From Mesotoga sp. BH458_6_3_2_1 (GTDB taxonomy: Bacteria; Thermotogota; Thermotogae; Petrotogales; Kosmotogaceae): 64,000 nt of DNA. Location of the stretch: positions 62,001 to 126,000 of the forward strand of contig NZ_JFHL01000026.1 of the NCBI RefSeq assembly GCF_003664995.1, read 5' to 3'. Position 1 is the stretch's first letter, and the number at the start of each line of letters is the position of its first letter. A model generated the notes under the pieces. The model was not told the DNA's origin, did not search any database, and was given only the letters and a program-made list of their open reading frames with translations. Of the stretch, positions 51,645 through 59,663 are shown piece by piece. A program made the position numbers and the translations under genes.

Positions 51645-51819
51645 CGTCCCCGCGAAGCGGGCCTTGCGTCCCCGGATGCTTCTCCGGGCATTGCGACCTG
51701 GCGTGGTCTTCGCCAGCCTTGCGTCCACTGATGCTTTTCAGTGCAATGCGTCCCACCGAAGGTGGCATCACTTCCTCGCGCCAGCGAGCCTCACTTCCTG
51801 CCGGAGGCAGCATCACTTC
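51645..51819 (-). repeat. Array of seven core-plus-hairpin units in opposite orientation (right array)
   Basis: Read on the plus strand, reverse-form cores start at 51661 (GCCTTGCGTC), 51688 (GCATTGCGAC), 51716 (GCCTTGCGTC), 51743 (GCAATGCGTC), 51765 (GCATCACTTC), 51788 (GCCTCACTTC) and 51810 (GCATCACTTC). Between them are perfect hairpins: CCCGGA/TCCGGG, CTGGCG/CGCCAG, CACTGA/TCAGTG, CCACC/GGTGG, CTCGC/GCGAG and CTGCC/GGCAG. Spacing is 27-28 bp for the GACGC-type units and 22-23 bp for the GAAGTG-type units, whose hairpins have shorter loops. The same two core types as in the left array are present. Confidence 0.88.
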
Positions 51820-51939
51820 TGATCTTGATGCCACCAACCGCCACCCCTGACCCCGGCTTAAGTTTGCTTCTTCGCTTCTTATTTCGTAACTGTTGTGTTA
51901 TAAATGAAATAGTACGTAATCGAAATCATGGGAGCAGAG

Positions 51940-53277
51940 ATGAAACGAGTCAATATTCTAAATGAAAGCATGATGAGCGCCCTTCTTAAACTCGCCTGGC
52001 CGGCGGTTCTTACCATGCTCTTCCAGACCGTTTACAATATGGTCGACGCTTACTGGCTCGGGAAGTTGGGGAAAATTGAGATCTCCGCTCCCACAATTGC
52101 TTGGCCTGCAATCTTCTTGCTGATCTCTATCGGTGGAGGGCTGGCAGTAGCGGGACTGGCTCTCGTCTCTCAAAATCTTGGGGCAGGAAGAAAGGAAGAG
52201 GCCTCTCATGTAGCCGGACAGGTGATTTCCATAAGCTTAGTTGTCGCAGTGATTCTAGGTCTTCTCGGTGCGATCTTTTCCGAGGCCGTATTGAAGCTTC
52301 TCAGTATTCCGCCAGAACTGCTTTCAGTAACCAATATATACATGAGAACGATCTTTCTAGGAGCTCCCTTCACCTTCACGATGTTCACTTTCAACTCACT
52401 CTTCACCGCTATCGGTGATACAAAAACACCGATGTACTTGATGGGTTTCTCTGTAACGGTAAATGCGTTTCTCGATCCTCTCTTGATATTCGGTATAGGC
52501 TTTCCGAGACTGGAGGTCTTCGGAGCCGCTCTCGCAACTGTAATATCAAGAGGATTTGTTGTGATCGTTGCGACAGTCATTCTATTCAAGGGAAAGAGAG
52601 GATTCAAAGTCAATTTCAGAGATCTGAGACCGAAGTGGAAGACTCTTGCCCGCGTCTTGAGGATAGGTCTCCCCTCCTCTGCCGGACAGTCTATAACGGC
52701 TCTCGCATTTCTAATAATCACTTCGATGGTTGCTGGCTTCGGTTCGGTGGCAACCGCTGCCCTGGGTGTGGGGAATAGGATAACATCACTTGCAACTATG
52801 TTCTCTTTCGGCCTTTCACAGGCAACGTCATCGATGGTCGGGCAGTATCTTGGCGCCGGAAGGAAGAATGATGCTTATTCAGTTGTATGGAAGGCGACCG
52901 GAATAAACGTGTTGATTGTTGGAGTGATCTGCACCGGTACGTTCTTCTTTGGGAAGGAAGTGACGGCTTTTTTCATCAATGACCCGCTTGTCTTGATTGA
53001 AGGAGAGAAGTACTTCAGAATAGTCTCCTTTTCAATACCGGTCTTCGCAAGTTACAACATCTTCGACATGGCTCTAAGAGGCTCGGGCCATACGATTCAG
53101 TCGATGATTCTCAATATCACCAGACTATGGGGAATACGCCTTCCCCTGATATACTTCTTCGGTCTGTCCATGGGAACCACAGGAATCTGGTACGCAATGC
53201 TGGCGAGCAATCTTGTGATTTCGTCTGCGGCAGCCATGGTTATCTTCATGAAGCGGTGGCTCAAACCGGTTATCTAG
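51940..53277 (+). CDS. MATE-family multidrug/sodium exporter
   Basis: An inner-membrane antiporter of 445 residues with about twelve hydrophobic segments in two homologous halves. Recognisable pieces are PAVLTMLFQTVYNMVDAYWLG in helix 1, VSQNLGAGRKEEA after helix 2, and in the second half ALGVGNRITSLATMFSFGLSQATSSMVGQYLGAGRKNDA. Such proteins export cationic drugs or metabolites using sodium or proton gradients. ATG 51940 is preferred to ATG 51928 because GGGAG lies just before it. It follows the repeat-rich gap and has no obvious operon partner. Confidence 0.9.
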   Translation: MKRVNILNESMMSALLKLAWPAVLTMLFQTVYNMVDAYWLGKLGKIEISAPTIAWPAIFLLISIGGGLAVAGLALVSQNLGAGRKEEASHVAGQVISISLVVAVILGLLGAIFSEAVLKLLSIPPELLSVTNIYMRTIFLGAPFTFTMFTFNSLFTAIGDTKTPMYLMGFSVTVNAFLDPLLIFGIGFPRLEVFGAALATVISRGFVVIVATVILFKGKRGFKVNFRDLRPKWKTLARVLRIGLPSSAGQSITALAFLIITSMVAGFGSVATAALGVGNRITSLATMFSFGLSQATSSMVGQYLGAGRKNDAYSVVWKATGINVLIVGVICTGTFFFGKEVTAFFINDPLVLIEGEKYFRIVSFSIPVFASYNIFDMALRGSGHTIQSMILNITRLWGIRLPLIYFFGLSMGTTGIWYAMLASNLVISSAAAMVIFMKRWLKPVI

Positions 53278-53576
53278 TACAGACTATGTCAAGTCCAATG
53301 TGAGGCAATTACTACCGTTTACAGATGATGTCTTCGATATGTTACCAAAATTCTCTTCATTGTTTCACTTCTTAATATTTCCTTATTGTCATTAGTGGTA
53401 CTATTCGTACAACATGCAAAAGCTCGAATTTCTGCGTTCTGGCTAGTTAAATGCGCTTTCGGGGGAATAATTAGCTTAGAACACCGATTTTTGTACTTGC
53501 TTCGATATCAGAAAATGTGCATCAGATTATGGGTTAGTCTCATTCACTTGTAACCACTTCAGGAGGAGGTAGAAGT

Positions 53577-54680
53577 ATGAGAAAACTCTTTGTAATTCTT
53601 TCAGTTGTTTTTCTTTCCGTATCAGCACTTGCTTCAATTAAGGTGGGCGCCATTCTTCCAATGACCGGGGGCGTTGCAGCGTTCGGCCAGATGATCTGGC
53701 AGGGTGTGGAACTTGCAAACGAGCTGTTCCCGGGGGTCCTTGGAGAGGAAATCGAAATTATCTTGCTAGACAACAATTCCGATAAGGTTCAGGCTGTGAA
53801 CACCGCACGTCGTGCTATCGAGCAGGAGGGGGTTGTTGCGATTATCGGGCAGGTAATAAGCTCGAATACGATTGCCGGGGGAACGGTGGCAGAAGAGAAC
53901 GGAGTTGCGATGGTTTCACCAAGTTCAACAAATCCACTTGTAACTCAGGACAAAAAATACGTTTCCCGTGTCTGCTTCAGCGATCCTTTCCAGGGAGTGG
54001 CAGCTGCATTGTTGGCGTTCAACAATATGGGAGCGGAAAACGTCGCAGTCTTCGTAGATGTTGAGCAAGACTATGCCGTAGGATTTGCCAATTATTTTAA
54101 GGAGACTGCTATTGAACTCGGAGGGAGCGTTTTCTATGAGTATTACAAATCGGGAGATCAGGATTTCACTGCGCAGGTCTCTGACGCTATCTCCAAAGGA
54201 GCAGGCGCCTTCTTCATTCCAGGATACTATCAGGAGATCGCGCTCATAGCTATCCAGGCAAGACAGCTGGGTTTCTACGATCCAATAATTGCAGGTGACG
54301 GAGCAGCAGTTCCTGAAACTATTGAAATTGGCGGAGACGCTGTGAACGGATTGTATTTCACAACTCACTATGATGCGGGAAGTCCGGCGTTGACAGAGAA
54401 TGCAAAGCTCTTTGTAGAAGCCTACACTGCAAAGTACGGTGAAGCGCCGGGAACATTCACTGCCCTCGGGTTTGACACATATTTGGTCGTCAGGGACGCA
54501 ATAGAACGTGCGGGGAGCACAGATCGAGAAGCAATAGCCAAGGCTGTAAGACAGACAAGGGATTTTCCTGCCGTGACAGGGATAATCACAATCGATGAAA
54601 ATGGTGATGCGATTAAGTCTGTTGCGATTGTGAAGATCGAAAACGGCAAGTTCGTCTACGATACAACGATCAATCCTTAA
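53577..54680 (+). CDS. livJ: Branched-chain amino-acid-type ABC substrate-binding protein
   Basis: An exported type I periplasmic-binding protein of 367 residues, LivJ/Peripla_BP_6-like. The signal peptide (1-19) is followed by IKVGAILPMTGGVAAFGQMI, the typical N-terminal strand and ligand loop. VVAIIGQVISSNTIAGG, VAMVSPSSTNPLVT and FTALGFDTYLVVRDAIERAG are further landmarks. AGGAGG precedes ATG 53577. It leads a five-gene operon in livJHMGF order. The likely ligand is a branched-chain or other aliphatic amino acid; the family also includes amide and urea binders. Confidence 0.9.
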   Translation: MRKLFVILSVVFLSVSALASIKVGAILPMTGGVAAFGQMIWQGVELANELFPGVLGEEIEIILLDNNSDKVQAVNTARRAIEQEGVVAIIGQVISSNTIAGGTVAEENGVAMVSPSSTNPLVTQDKKYVSRVCFSDPFQGVAAALLAFNNMGAENVAVFVDVEQDYAVGFANYFKETAIELGGSVFYEYYKSGDQDFTAQVSDAISKGAGAFFIPGYYQEIALIAIQARQLGFYDPIIAGDGAAVPETIEIGGDAVNGLYFTTHYDAGSPALTENAKLFVEAYTAKYGEAPGTFTALGFDTYLVVRDAIERAGSTDREAIAKAVRQTRDFPAVTGIITIDENGDAIKSVAIVKIENGKFVYDTTINP

Positions 54681-54684
54681 AGAA

Positions 54685-54708
54685 GACGGGGCTCGAATGA
54701 GCCCCGTC
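54685..54708 (+). terminator. Intra-operon hairpin/partial terminator after livJ
   Basis: A perfect 10-bp stem, GACGGGGCTC / GAGCCCCGTC, with a GAAT loop, followed by a pyrimidine-rich CTCCCCTTTCTT run. Its location after the binding-protein gene suggests partial termination that keeps livJ mRNA in excess over the membrane subunits. Confidence 0.75.
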
Positions 54709-54743
54709 CTCCCCTTTCTTCTTGATCGGCCGGAGGTGTGAGC

Positions 54744-55685
54744 TTGGACCCTAAGACTCTCTTACAGAACTTTATTAACGGTCTTAGCCTTGGTTCCCTA
54801 TATGCTCTGATAGCGATAGGCTATACGATGGTTTACGGGATTCTAAGACTGATAAATTTTGCTCATGGAGACATCTTCATGATGGCCGTTTATTTTGCTC
54901 TCTTCTTTGTAACACTTGCTCAGCTTCCGTGGTATCTGGCGGCTGTTCTTGCCATAGCTTGTGCTGCTTTACTGGGATTTACAGTTGACAGGATTGCTTA
55001 CAAACCAATAAGAAGTGCCCCAAGAATATCTGCGCTTATAACGGCCATCGGTGTCTCTTTCTTTCTAGAAAGCCTTGCGGTAGTTGTGTTTTCGGGCATT
55101 CCTAGATCGTTCCGAACTATCTTTCCCCAGTCATTGAACGAGATGATTATCATCGGTGGTCATATGGAAGTTAAGTACGGCAAGGAAGTAGTGTTGGGCG
55201 GCATAAGGTTTCCAGTAATATCACTCATAACACTTATTGTTGCAGCTATTGCTCTCGTTTTTCTTTGGTGGTTCATTTTCAAAACTAAGGTCGGAATGGC
55301 AATGAGGGCAGTTTCTCTAGATATTCAGACAACATCGCTTATGGGAGTAAATGTAGATCGTGTGATTGGAATGACATTTGCCCTGGGGTCGGCTCTCGCG
55401 GCTATTGGTGGAATACTTTGGGCAATCAGGTATCCCCAGGTATGGCCTTACATGGGCTTTATACCAGGAATGAAAGCCTTTGTTGCCGCTGTCTTTGGTG
55501 GGATAGGATCTGTACCAGGAGCAGTACTCGGAGGCTTGATACTTGGGATCACCGAAGTGATGATGGTCGGTATAATGCCGAGTGCTGCGGGTTACAGAGA
55601 TGCTTTTGCGTTCTTCATTTTGATAATAATTCTCTCAATTAAACCCTCCGGTTTACTGGGTAAACAGGAAGCAGTGAAGGTGTGA
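54744..55685 (+). CDS. livH: Branched-chain amino-acid ABC transporter permease LivH
   Basis: A 313-residue inner-membrane permease with the LivH signature near the N-terminus (NGLSLGSLYALIAIGYTMVYGILRLINFAHGD, split here across two helices) and, later, MRAVSLDIQTTSLMGVNVDR (ATPase-contact loop) and AFVAAVFGGIGSVPGAVLGG. About eight hydrophobic segments. GGAGG at 54732-54736 fits TTG 54744 better than GTG 54738, which it almost touches. It forms the channel with LivM. Confidence 0.92.
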   Translation: MDPKTLLQNFINGLSLGSLYALIAIGYTMVYGILRLINFAHGDIFMMAVYFALFFVTLAQLPWYLAAVLAIACAALLGFTVDRIAYKPIRSAPRISALITAIGVSFFLESLAVVVFSGIPRSFRTIFPQSLNEMIIIGGHMEVKYGKEVVLGGIRFPVISLITLIVAAIALVFLWWFIFKTKVGMAMRAVSLDIQTTSLMGVNVDRVIGMTFALGSALAAIGGILWAIRYPQVWPYMGFIPGMKAFVAAVFGGIGSVPGAVLGGLILGITEVMMVGIMPSAAGYRDAFAFFILIIILSIKPSGLLGKQEAVKV

Positions 55686-55689
55686 TTTG

Positions 55690-56736
55690 ATGAAGCAACG
55701 GACGAAGACTTCACTGACATTGATCGCACTTCCTTTGATTGCGTTTCTTCTCTTTCTATCGCAAGAATTTCTGAACAGCTATTATTCGAGAATAATTACA
55801 CTTATTGGAATCTACGGAATAATGGCTGTCAGTCTCACGCTCGTAAATGGTATATCCGGAGTCTTTTCGCTGGGACATGCCGGATTCATAGCACTTGGTG
55901 CATACACTTCAGCGCTACTGACGCTATCTCCCAAGCAGAAGGAAATGACGTTCCTCATCGAGAAGCTGATTTGGCCACTGAATTCGATTCAGATTCCCTT
56001 CTTCTGGGCGACAATAATTGCGGGGCTGGTTGCGGCGATATTCGCCTTCTTGATTGGGTGGCCGTCGCTAAGATTGACGGGTGATTACTTCGCAATTGCG
56101 ACACTCGGCTTTTCTGAGATAATCAGAATTTTCGCGTTGAATCTCAATTCGATAACTAACGGAGCACTCGGGCTGAAGGCACTACCAGATCACACAAATG
56201 TGTGGTGGGCTTGGGGATGGTTGCTAGTTACGGTTGCCTGTGTGATGAGCCTTTCTTACAGTTCTTTTGGCAGGGCGTTGAGGGCGATAAGAGAAGATAG
56301 GGTTGCAGCTCAGGCTATGGGAATAAACGTCTTTAAGCATCAGCTAATGGCCTTTGTAGTAGGCGGTTTCTTTGCAGGCATTTCTGGTTCTCTGTACGGA
56401 CACTGGCTAAGTACAATCGATCCAAGGACAAACACTTTTGGGATACTTCTCACATTCAACGTGCTTATCATGATTGTGTTGGGCGGTTTGGGAAGTATAA
56501 CGGGAGCGATTATCGGGGGTGCACTATTCGCATTCTTGAGTGAATGGCTGCGATTCCTGGAAGGCCCTATGAATCTATTTGGCTTCAAAATCATGGGGAT
56601 GAGTGGAATGAGGATGCTTGTCTTCTCAGGCCTCTTTGTAATAATCATGATCTTCTGGCCTAGAGGACTGATGGGAAGGAAAGAGTTTTCCTGGGAGGGT
56701 CTCGCATCTCTTTTCAGAAGGGGAGATAAGAGATGA
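55690..56736 (+). CDS. livM: Branched-chain amino-acid ABC transporter permease LivM
   Basis: A 348-residue inner-membrane permease with the LivM features SLTLVNGISGVFSLGHAGFI, RLTGDYFAIATLGFSEIIRI, GRALRAIREDRVAAQAMGIN (the EAA-like ATPase-contact loop) and VLGGLGSITGAIIGGALF. A tail of ~20 charged residues follows the last helix. ATG 55690 has GAAGGTG upstream and lies 4 bp after livH. It overlaps livG by 4 bp, a typical coupled arrangement. Confidence 0.93.
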   Translation: MKQRTKTSLTLIALPLIAFLLFLSQEFLNSYYSRIITLIGIYGIMAVSLTLVNGISGVFSLGHAGFIALGAYTSALLTLSPKQKEMTFLIEKLIWPLNSIQIPFFWATIIAGLVAAIFAFLIGWPSLRLTGDYFAIATLGFSEIIRIFALNLNSITNGALGLKALPDHTNVWWAWGWLLVTVACVMSLSYSSFGRALRAIREDRVAAQAMGINVFKHQLMAFVVGGFFAGISGSLYGHWLSTIDPRTNTFGILLTFNVLIMIVLGGLGSITGAIIGGALFAFLSEWLRFLEGPMNLFGFKIMGMSGMRMLVFSGLFVIIMIFWPRGLMGRKEFSWEGLASLFRRGDKR

Positions 56737-57527
56737 GCCTATTAACGCTGGATAATACGACGATGAAGTTTGGAGGACTTACAGCAGTGGAAGAAGTTAG
56801 CCTGTGTGTAGAGGAAGGCGAGATCTTCGGACTCATCGGTCCAAATGGAGCGGGCAAAACAACGGTATTTAACATGATTACCGGCCATTATAAGCCAACA
56901 AATGGTCGTATACTGTTCAAAGAGAATGAGATAACAGGTCTTCCACCGGATAGGATTACCAGAATTGGCATTGCCAGGACCTTTCAGAACATTAGGCTTT
57001 TCAAGGATCTTACCGTCTTAGAGAACGTCATGGTTTCTCAGCATCACACGATAGCCAGCAACGGAGCAGCTTTAAGCTGGTTATTAAGGAGCGTTTCTCG
57101 GATAGGCTATGCAGACAGAGAAAGCGAAATGAAAGCCAAGGCGCTTGATCTGTTAAGTGTGTTCGGTATTGAAAGGCATTCAGATGAAAAATCTAGCTCG
57201 CTCCCCTATGGTTCACAAAGGGTTCTTGAGATTGCAAGAGCAATGGCTACCGGTTCCATTCTCCTGCTTCTCGACGAGCCTGCCGCCGGAATGAATCCTT
57301 CAGAAACTGCGAGCCTAGTTAAGACGATCAGGAGAATTCGAGATGATTTTGGTCTCACGATTTTGCTAATAGAGCATGACATGAAACTAGTTATGGGTCT
57401 TTGTGAAAGGATAATGGTATTGGATCACGGAAGGACAATAAGTGAAGGAGACCCTGCCTTTGTTCAAAAGGATGTGAGGGTTATCGAAGCCTATCTGGGT
57501 AGGGAGTGGGTAACCGTTGGAAAATGA
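56733..57527 (+). CDS. livG: Branched-chain amino-acid ABC transporter ATPase LivG
   Basis: A 264-residue ABC ATPase with Walker A GPNGAGKTT, a Q-loop region TFQNIRLFKDLTVLENVM, signature-like SSLPYGSQRVLEIARAM (LivG proteins have LPYGxQRxLEIARA), Walker B LLLLDEPAAGMNP and the switch His in LLIEHDM. The ATG overlaps the livM stop. Together with LivF it hydrolyses ATP for the LivHM channel. Confidence 0.94.
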   Translation: MSLLTLDNTTMKFGGLTAVEEVSLCVEEGEIFGLIGPNGAGKTTVFNMITGHYKPTNGRILFKENEITGLPPDRITRIGIARTFQNIRLFKDLTVLENVMVSQHHTIASNGAALSWLLRSVSRIGYADRESEMKAKALDLLSVFGIERHSDEKSSSLPYGSQRVLEIARAMATGSILLLLDEPAAGMNPSETASLVKTIRRIRDDFGLTILLIEHDMKLVMGLCERIMVLDHGRTISEGDPAFVQKDVRVIEAYLGREWVTVGK

Positions 57528-58233
57528 AATTCTTAGCGTTGATGAACTGCAGGTCTCCTATGGAGTAATCAAGGCGGTGAAAGGAATCACCCTTTCCGTT
57601 GAAGAGGGAAGCATTGTGACGATTATCGGTTCCAATGGGGCAGGGAAGAGTACTACCTTGGGAGCTATTAGCGGATTGATTAGGCCATCCGGAGGAAGCG
57701 TTTCTTTCAGGGGTATCAACATAAATAAGCTCGGAGCCGCCAGAACTGCAAGGCGGGGAATTTCTCTCGTACCTGAGGGAAGAAGAATCTTCTCCAATTT
57801 ATCAGTAAGGGAAAATCTCCTTATGGGTGCCTACAATAGAAAAGACAAATCGGAAGTAGAGGAGAATTTCGAGATGGTTTTCTCACTCTTTCCTGTGCTG
57901 AGAGAAAGACTAAAACAGTCTGGCGGGACTCTTTCCGGAGGTGAGCAGCAGATGCTCGCTATAGGGCGTAGTCTGATGGCAAATCCAGATCTCGTTATGA
58001 TGGATGAGCCTTCGCTAGGTCTGGCGCCGATTGTAGTTGAAGAAGTCTTTCTAGCGATTCATAAATTGAATTCGAAAGGCGTAACTATTCTACTTGTAGA
58101 ACAGAACGCAGCAAAGGCGTTGGAGATTTCTGAATACGCGTATGTCTTGGAAACAGGCAAAATTACTCTTGAGGGTCCTGCAAAGGAGCTTCTGGAGAGT
58201 GAAGAAGTTCGAAAAGTGTATCTGGGTATTTGA
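57517..58233 (+). CDS. livF: Branched-chain amino-acid ABC transporter ATPase LivF
   Basis: A 238-residue ABC ATPase with Walker A GSNGAGKST, an RRIFSNLSVRENLLMGAY segment typical of LivF, signature LSGGEQQMLAIGR, Walker B LVMMDEPSLGLAP and the switch His replaced by Gln in LLVEQNA, as usual for LivF. TTG 57517 overlaps the end of livG by 11 bp and has GGGAGTGGG upstream. It is the last gene of the operon; a short shared hairpin separates it from the convergent plsY. Confidence 0.93.
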   Translation: MENEILSVDELQVSYGVIKAVKGITLSVEEGSIVTIIGSNGAGKSTTLGAISGLIRPSGGSVSFRGININKLGAARTARRGISLVPEGRRIFSNLSVRENLLMGAYNRKDKSEVEENFEMVFSLFPVLRERLKQSGGTLSGGEQQMLAIGRSLMANPDLVMMDEPSLGLAPIVVEEVFLAIHKLNSKGVTILLVEQNAAKALEISEYAYVLETGKITLEGPAKELLESEEVRKVYLGI

Positions 58234-58256
58234 GAAGTGACCCTCAGGTCCCTTCT
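58233..58256. terminator. Compact bidirectional terminator-like hairpin
   Basis: GAAG-T-GACC (58234-58242) pairs with GGTC-C-CTTC (58247-58255) with one mismatch and a CTCA loop. It lies across the 10-bp gap and the end of the convergent plsY coding region. The T run is short in both directions, so efficiency is uncertain. Confidence 0.5.
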
Positions 58257-58873
58257 TGTATGGTCTTTTTCTTTTTTCTTACGTGCGCCCTCAGTCCCGG
58301 TTCTTCCCCTTGCAAAATCCTTTGGATATTCTCGAGATTTCTAGCTATCATAATCACTGCAATGGGTATCAGCAGAAGAGATATTCCCCATCTGTACCCA
58401 AAGATTCTGAAAAGGAAGATCATTACTGAAGAGACTGCGATAACGCCCGGAGCCGAGTAGTCCGTTATCGCGATAAAAGCGAGAAGTATGACCATACAGA
58501 TCAGGGCGACTTGATAATCAAGACCTATAAGGCCGCCGGCCAGTGTTGCAGTTCCCTTCCCGCCCCTGAACTTCAGGAAGATGGGATACATATGACCGAT
58601 CGCGGCAAAGCTGGCTGCAATGAAAAGCATCTGATAGGTCCAGTGAGGGGAGACGCCTTTAATAATCAAGATTGTTCCCAAACCCTTCATGAAGTCGATA
58701 GCTCCGGTGAGGATTCCGATCTTCCAGCCCTTTACGGCCACCATATTCGAGGCTCCCATATTACCGGTGCCCTGCTTTCTTATATCGAATCCATAGAAAA
58801 TCTTACCTATGAGAAATGCTGTGGGAATAGATCCAATTAGATAGGCAAAGAGCGCAGAGAATAAGATTTCCAT
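58244..58873 (-). CDS. plsY: Acyl-phosphate:glycerol-3-phosphate acyltransferase
   Basis: A 209-residue integral membrane enzyme that transfers an acyl group from acyl phosphate to glycerol-3-phosphate, the first committed step of phospholipid synthesis in most bacteria. The three conserved cytoplasmic motifs are visible: GSIPTAFLIGK, RKQGTGNMGASNMV (GSGNxGAxN motif) and GHMYPIFLKFRGGKGTAT. It has five hydrophobic segments and a basic C-terminal tail (RKKKK). It is last in a three-gene minus-strand operon after the FakA-FakB fusion, which would make the acyl phosphate. It starts 7 bp after the preceding gene. Confidence 0.93.
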   Translation of the reverse strand: MEILFSALFAYLIGSIPTAFLIGKIFYGFDIRKQGTGNMGASNMVAVKGWKIGILTGAIDFMKGLGTILIIKGVSPHWTYQMLFIAASFAAIGHMYPIFLKFRGGKGTATLAGGLIGLDYQVALICMVILLAFIAITDYSAPGVIAVSSVMIFLFRIFGYRWGISLLLIPIAVIMIARNLENIQRILQGEEPGLRAHVRKKKKTIQEGT

Positions 58874-58880
58874 TTCTTCG

Positions 58881-59654
58881 TCACGACTTCCTTCTCGAGA
58901 ACCAGGGGATAAATGCGTTTGTTTCCTTCATGTACTCCCTGAATGCCGGGTACTGTTTGTATTTCCTTTCAAGATATGGCACTCCTGAAACGAATCTCAA
59001 TAAAAAGGTTATTGTTATCGGGCTTATAATTGCCCATATTCCACCTTCAATTGAAAGAGCGATGACGAATACACCCCACCACTGAACGGCCTCGCCGAAA
59101 TAATTAGGGTGGCGAGAGTATCTCCACAAGCCCTTTGTCATTATCTCTCCGGGTTTCTTAGTCTTTACGAAATCCCTTAACTGCATATCTGCTATTGCTT
59201 CGACAGCGAAGCCGCAGACCCAAATAAGAATTCCGAGAATGTCCAAAAATCCAAATTCCCTTCCCGAATGGCTATTAATGAGCATTACTGAGTAAGAGAC
59301 AATCACCATAAAAAGACCCTGCAACATATAGATTTGAAGGAAGGATCTGATCAATACCTTCTCTCCCCACTTCTCTCTCATCTGTACATACCGAAAATCT
59401 TCACCACGGCCCCAGTTTCTCTTGAATATATGGGTAGTCAACCTTATTCCCCAGAAGGAGATCAGTACCGTTGCAATTATCTGTCTTGCATTGAATTCGC
59501 CGTATACGAAAAGTGTGAAGAGCGCGACTAAAACGAAACCGGTACCCCACCCTATATCGACGACAGAGTTGTCTTTCTTTGCGGTCCCGATTACAAAGAA
59601 TACCGACATATAGCCAACAACTACCAGAGCGTTGAACAGAATTACATACGCCAT
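58881..59654 (-). CDS. DUF1295 (steroid 5-alpha-reductase-like) membrane protein
   Basis: A 257-residue membrane protein of the DUF1295 family. It shows SVVDIGWGTGFVLVAL near residue 30 and the C-terminal family core GLWRYSRHPNYFGEAVQWWG followed by LRFVSGVPYLERKYKQYPAFREYMKETNAFIPW. This core matches the NADPH-binding region of steroid-5-alpha-reductase/isoprenylcysteine methyltransferase-type enzymes. About six or seven hydrophobic segments. It lies between the FakA-FakB gene and plsY with gaps of 9 and 7 bp, which suggests a role in modifying membrane lipid. ATG 59654 has GAGGTG upstream. Confidence 0.87.
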   Translation of the reverse strand: MAYVILFNALVVVGYMSVFFVIGTAKKDNSVVDIGWGTGFVLVALFTLFVYGEFNARQIIATVLISFWGIRLTTHIFKRNWGRGEDFRYVQMREKWGEKVLIRSFLQIYMLQGLFMVIVSYSVMLINSHSGREFGFLDILGILIWVCGFAVEAIADMQLRDFVKTKKPGEIMTKGLWRYSRHPNYFGEAVQWWGVFVIALSIEGGIWAIISPITITFLLRFVSGVPYLERKYKQYPAFREYMKETNAFIPWFSRRKS

Positions 59655-59663
59655 TAATTCACC

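Noticed and set aside
50617-51819. CRISPR array
   Set aside because: Conserved cores are only 10 bp, the variable parts are self-complementary hairpins, unit size is too short, orientation is split into two facing arrays and no cas gene is present.
50447-51837. Several short frames across the hairpin arrays
   Set aside because: They translate the repeats (Arg/Ser/Pro-rich periodic products) and lack ribosome sites.
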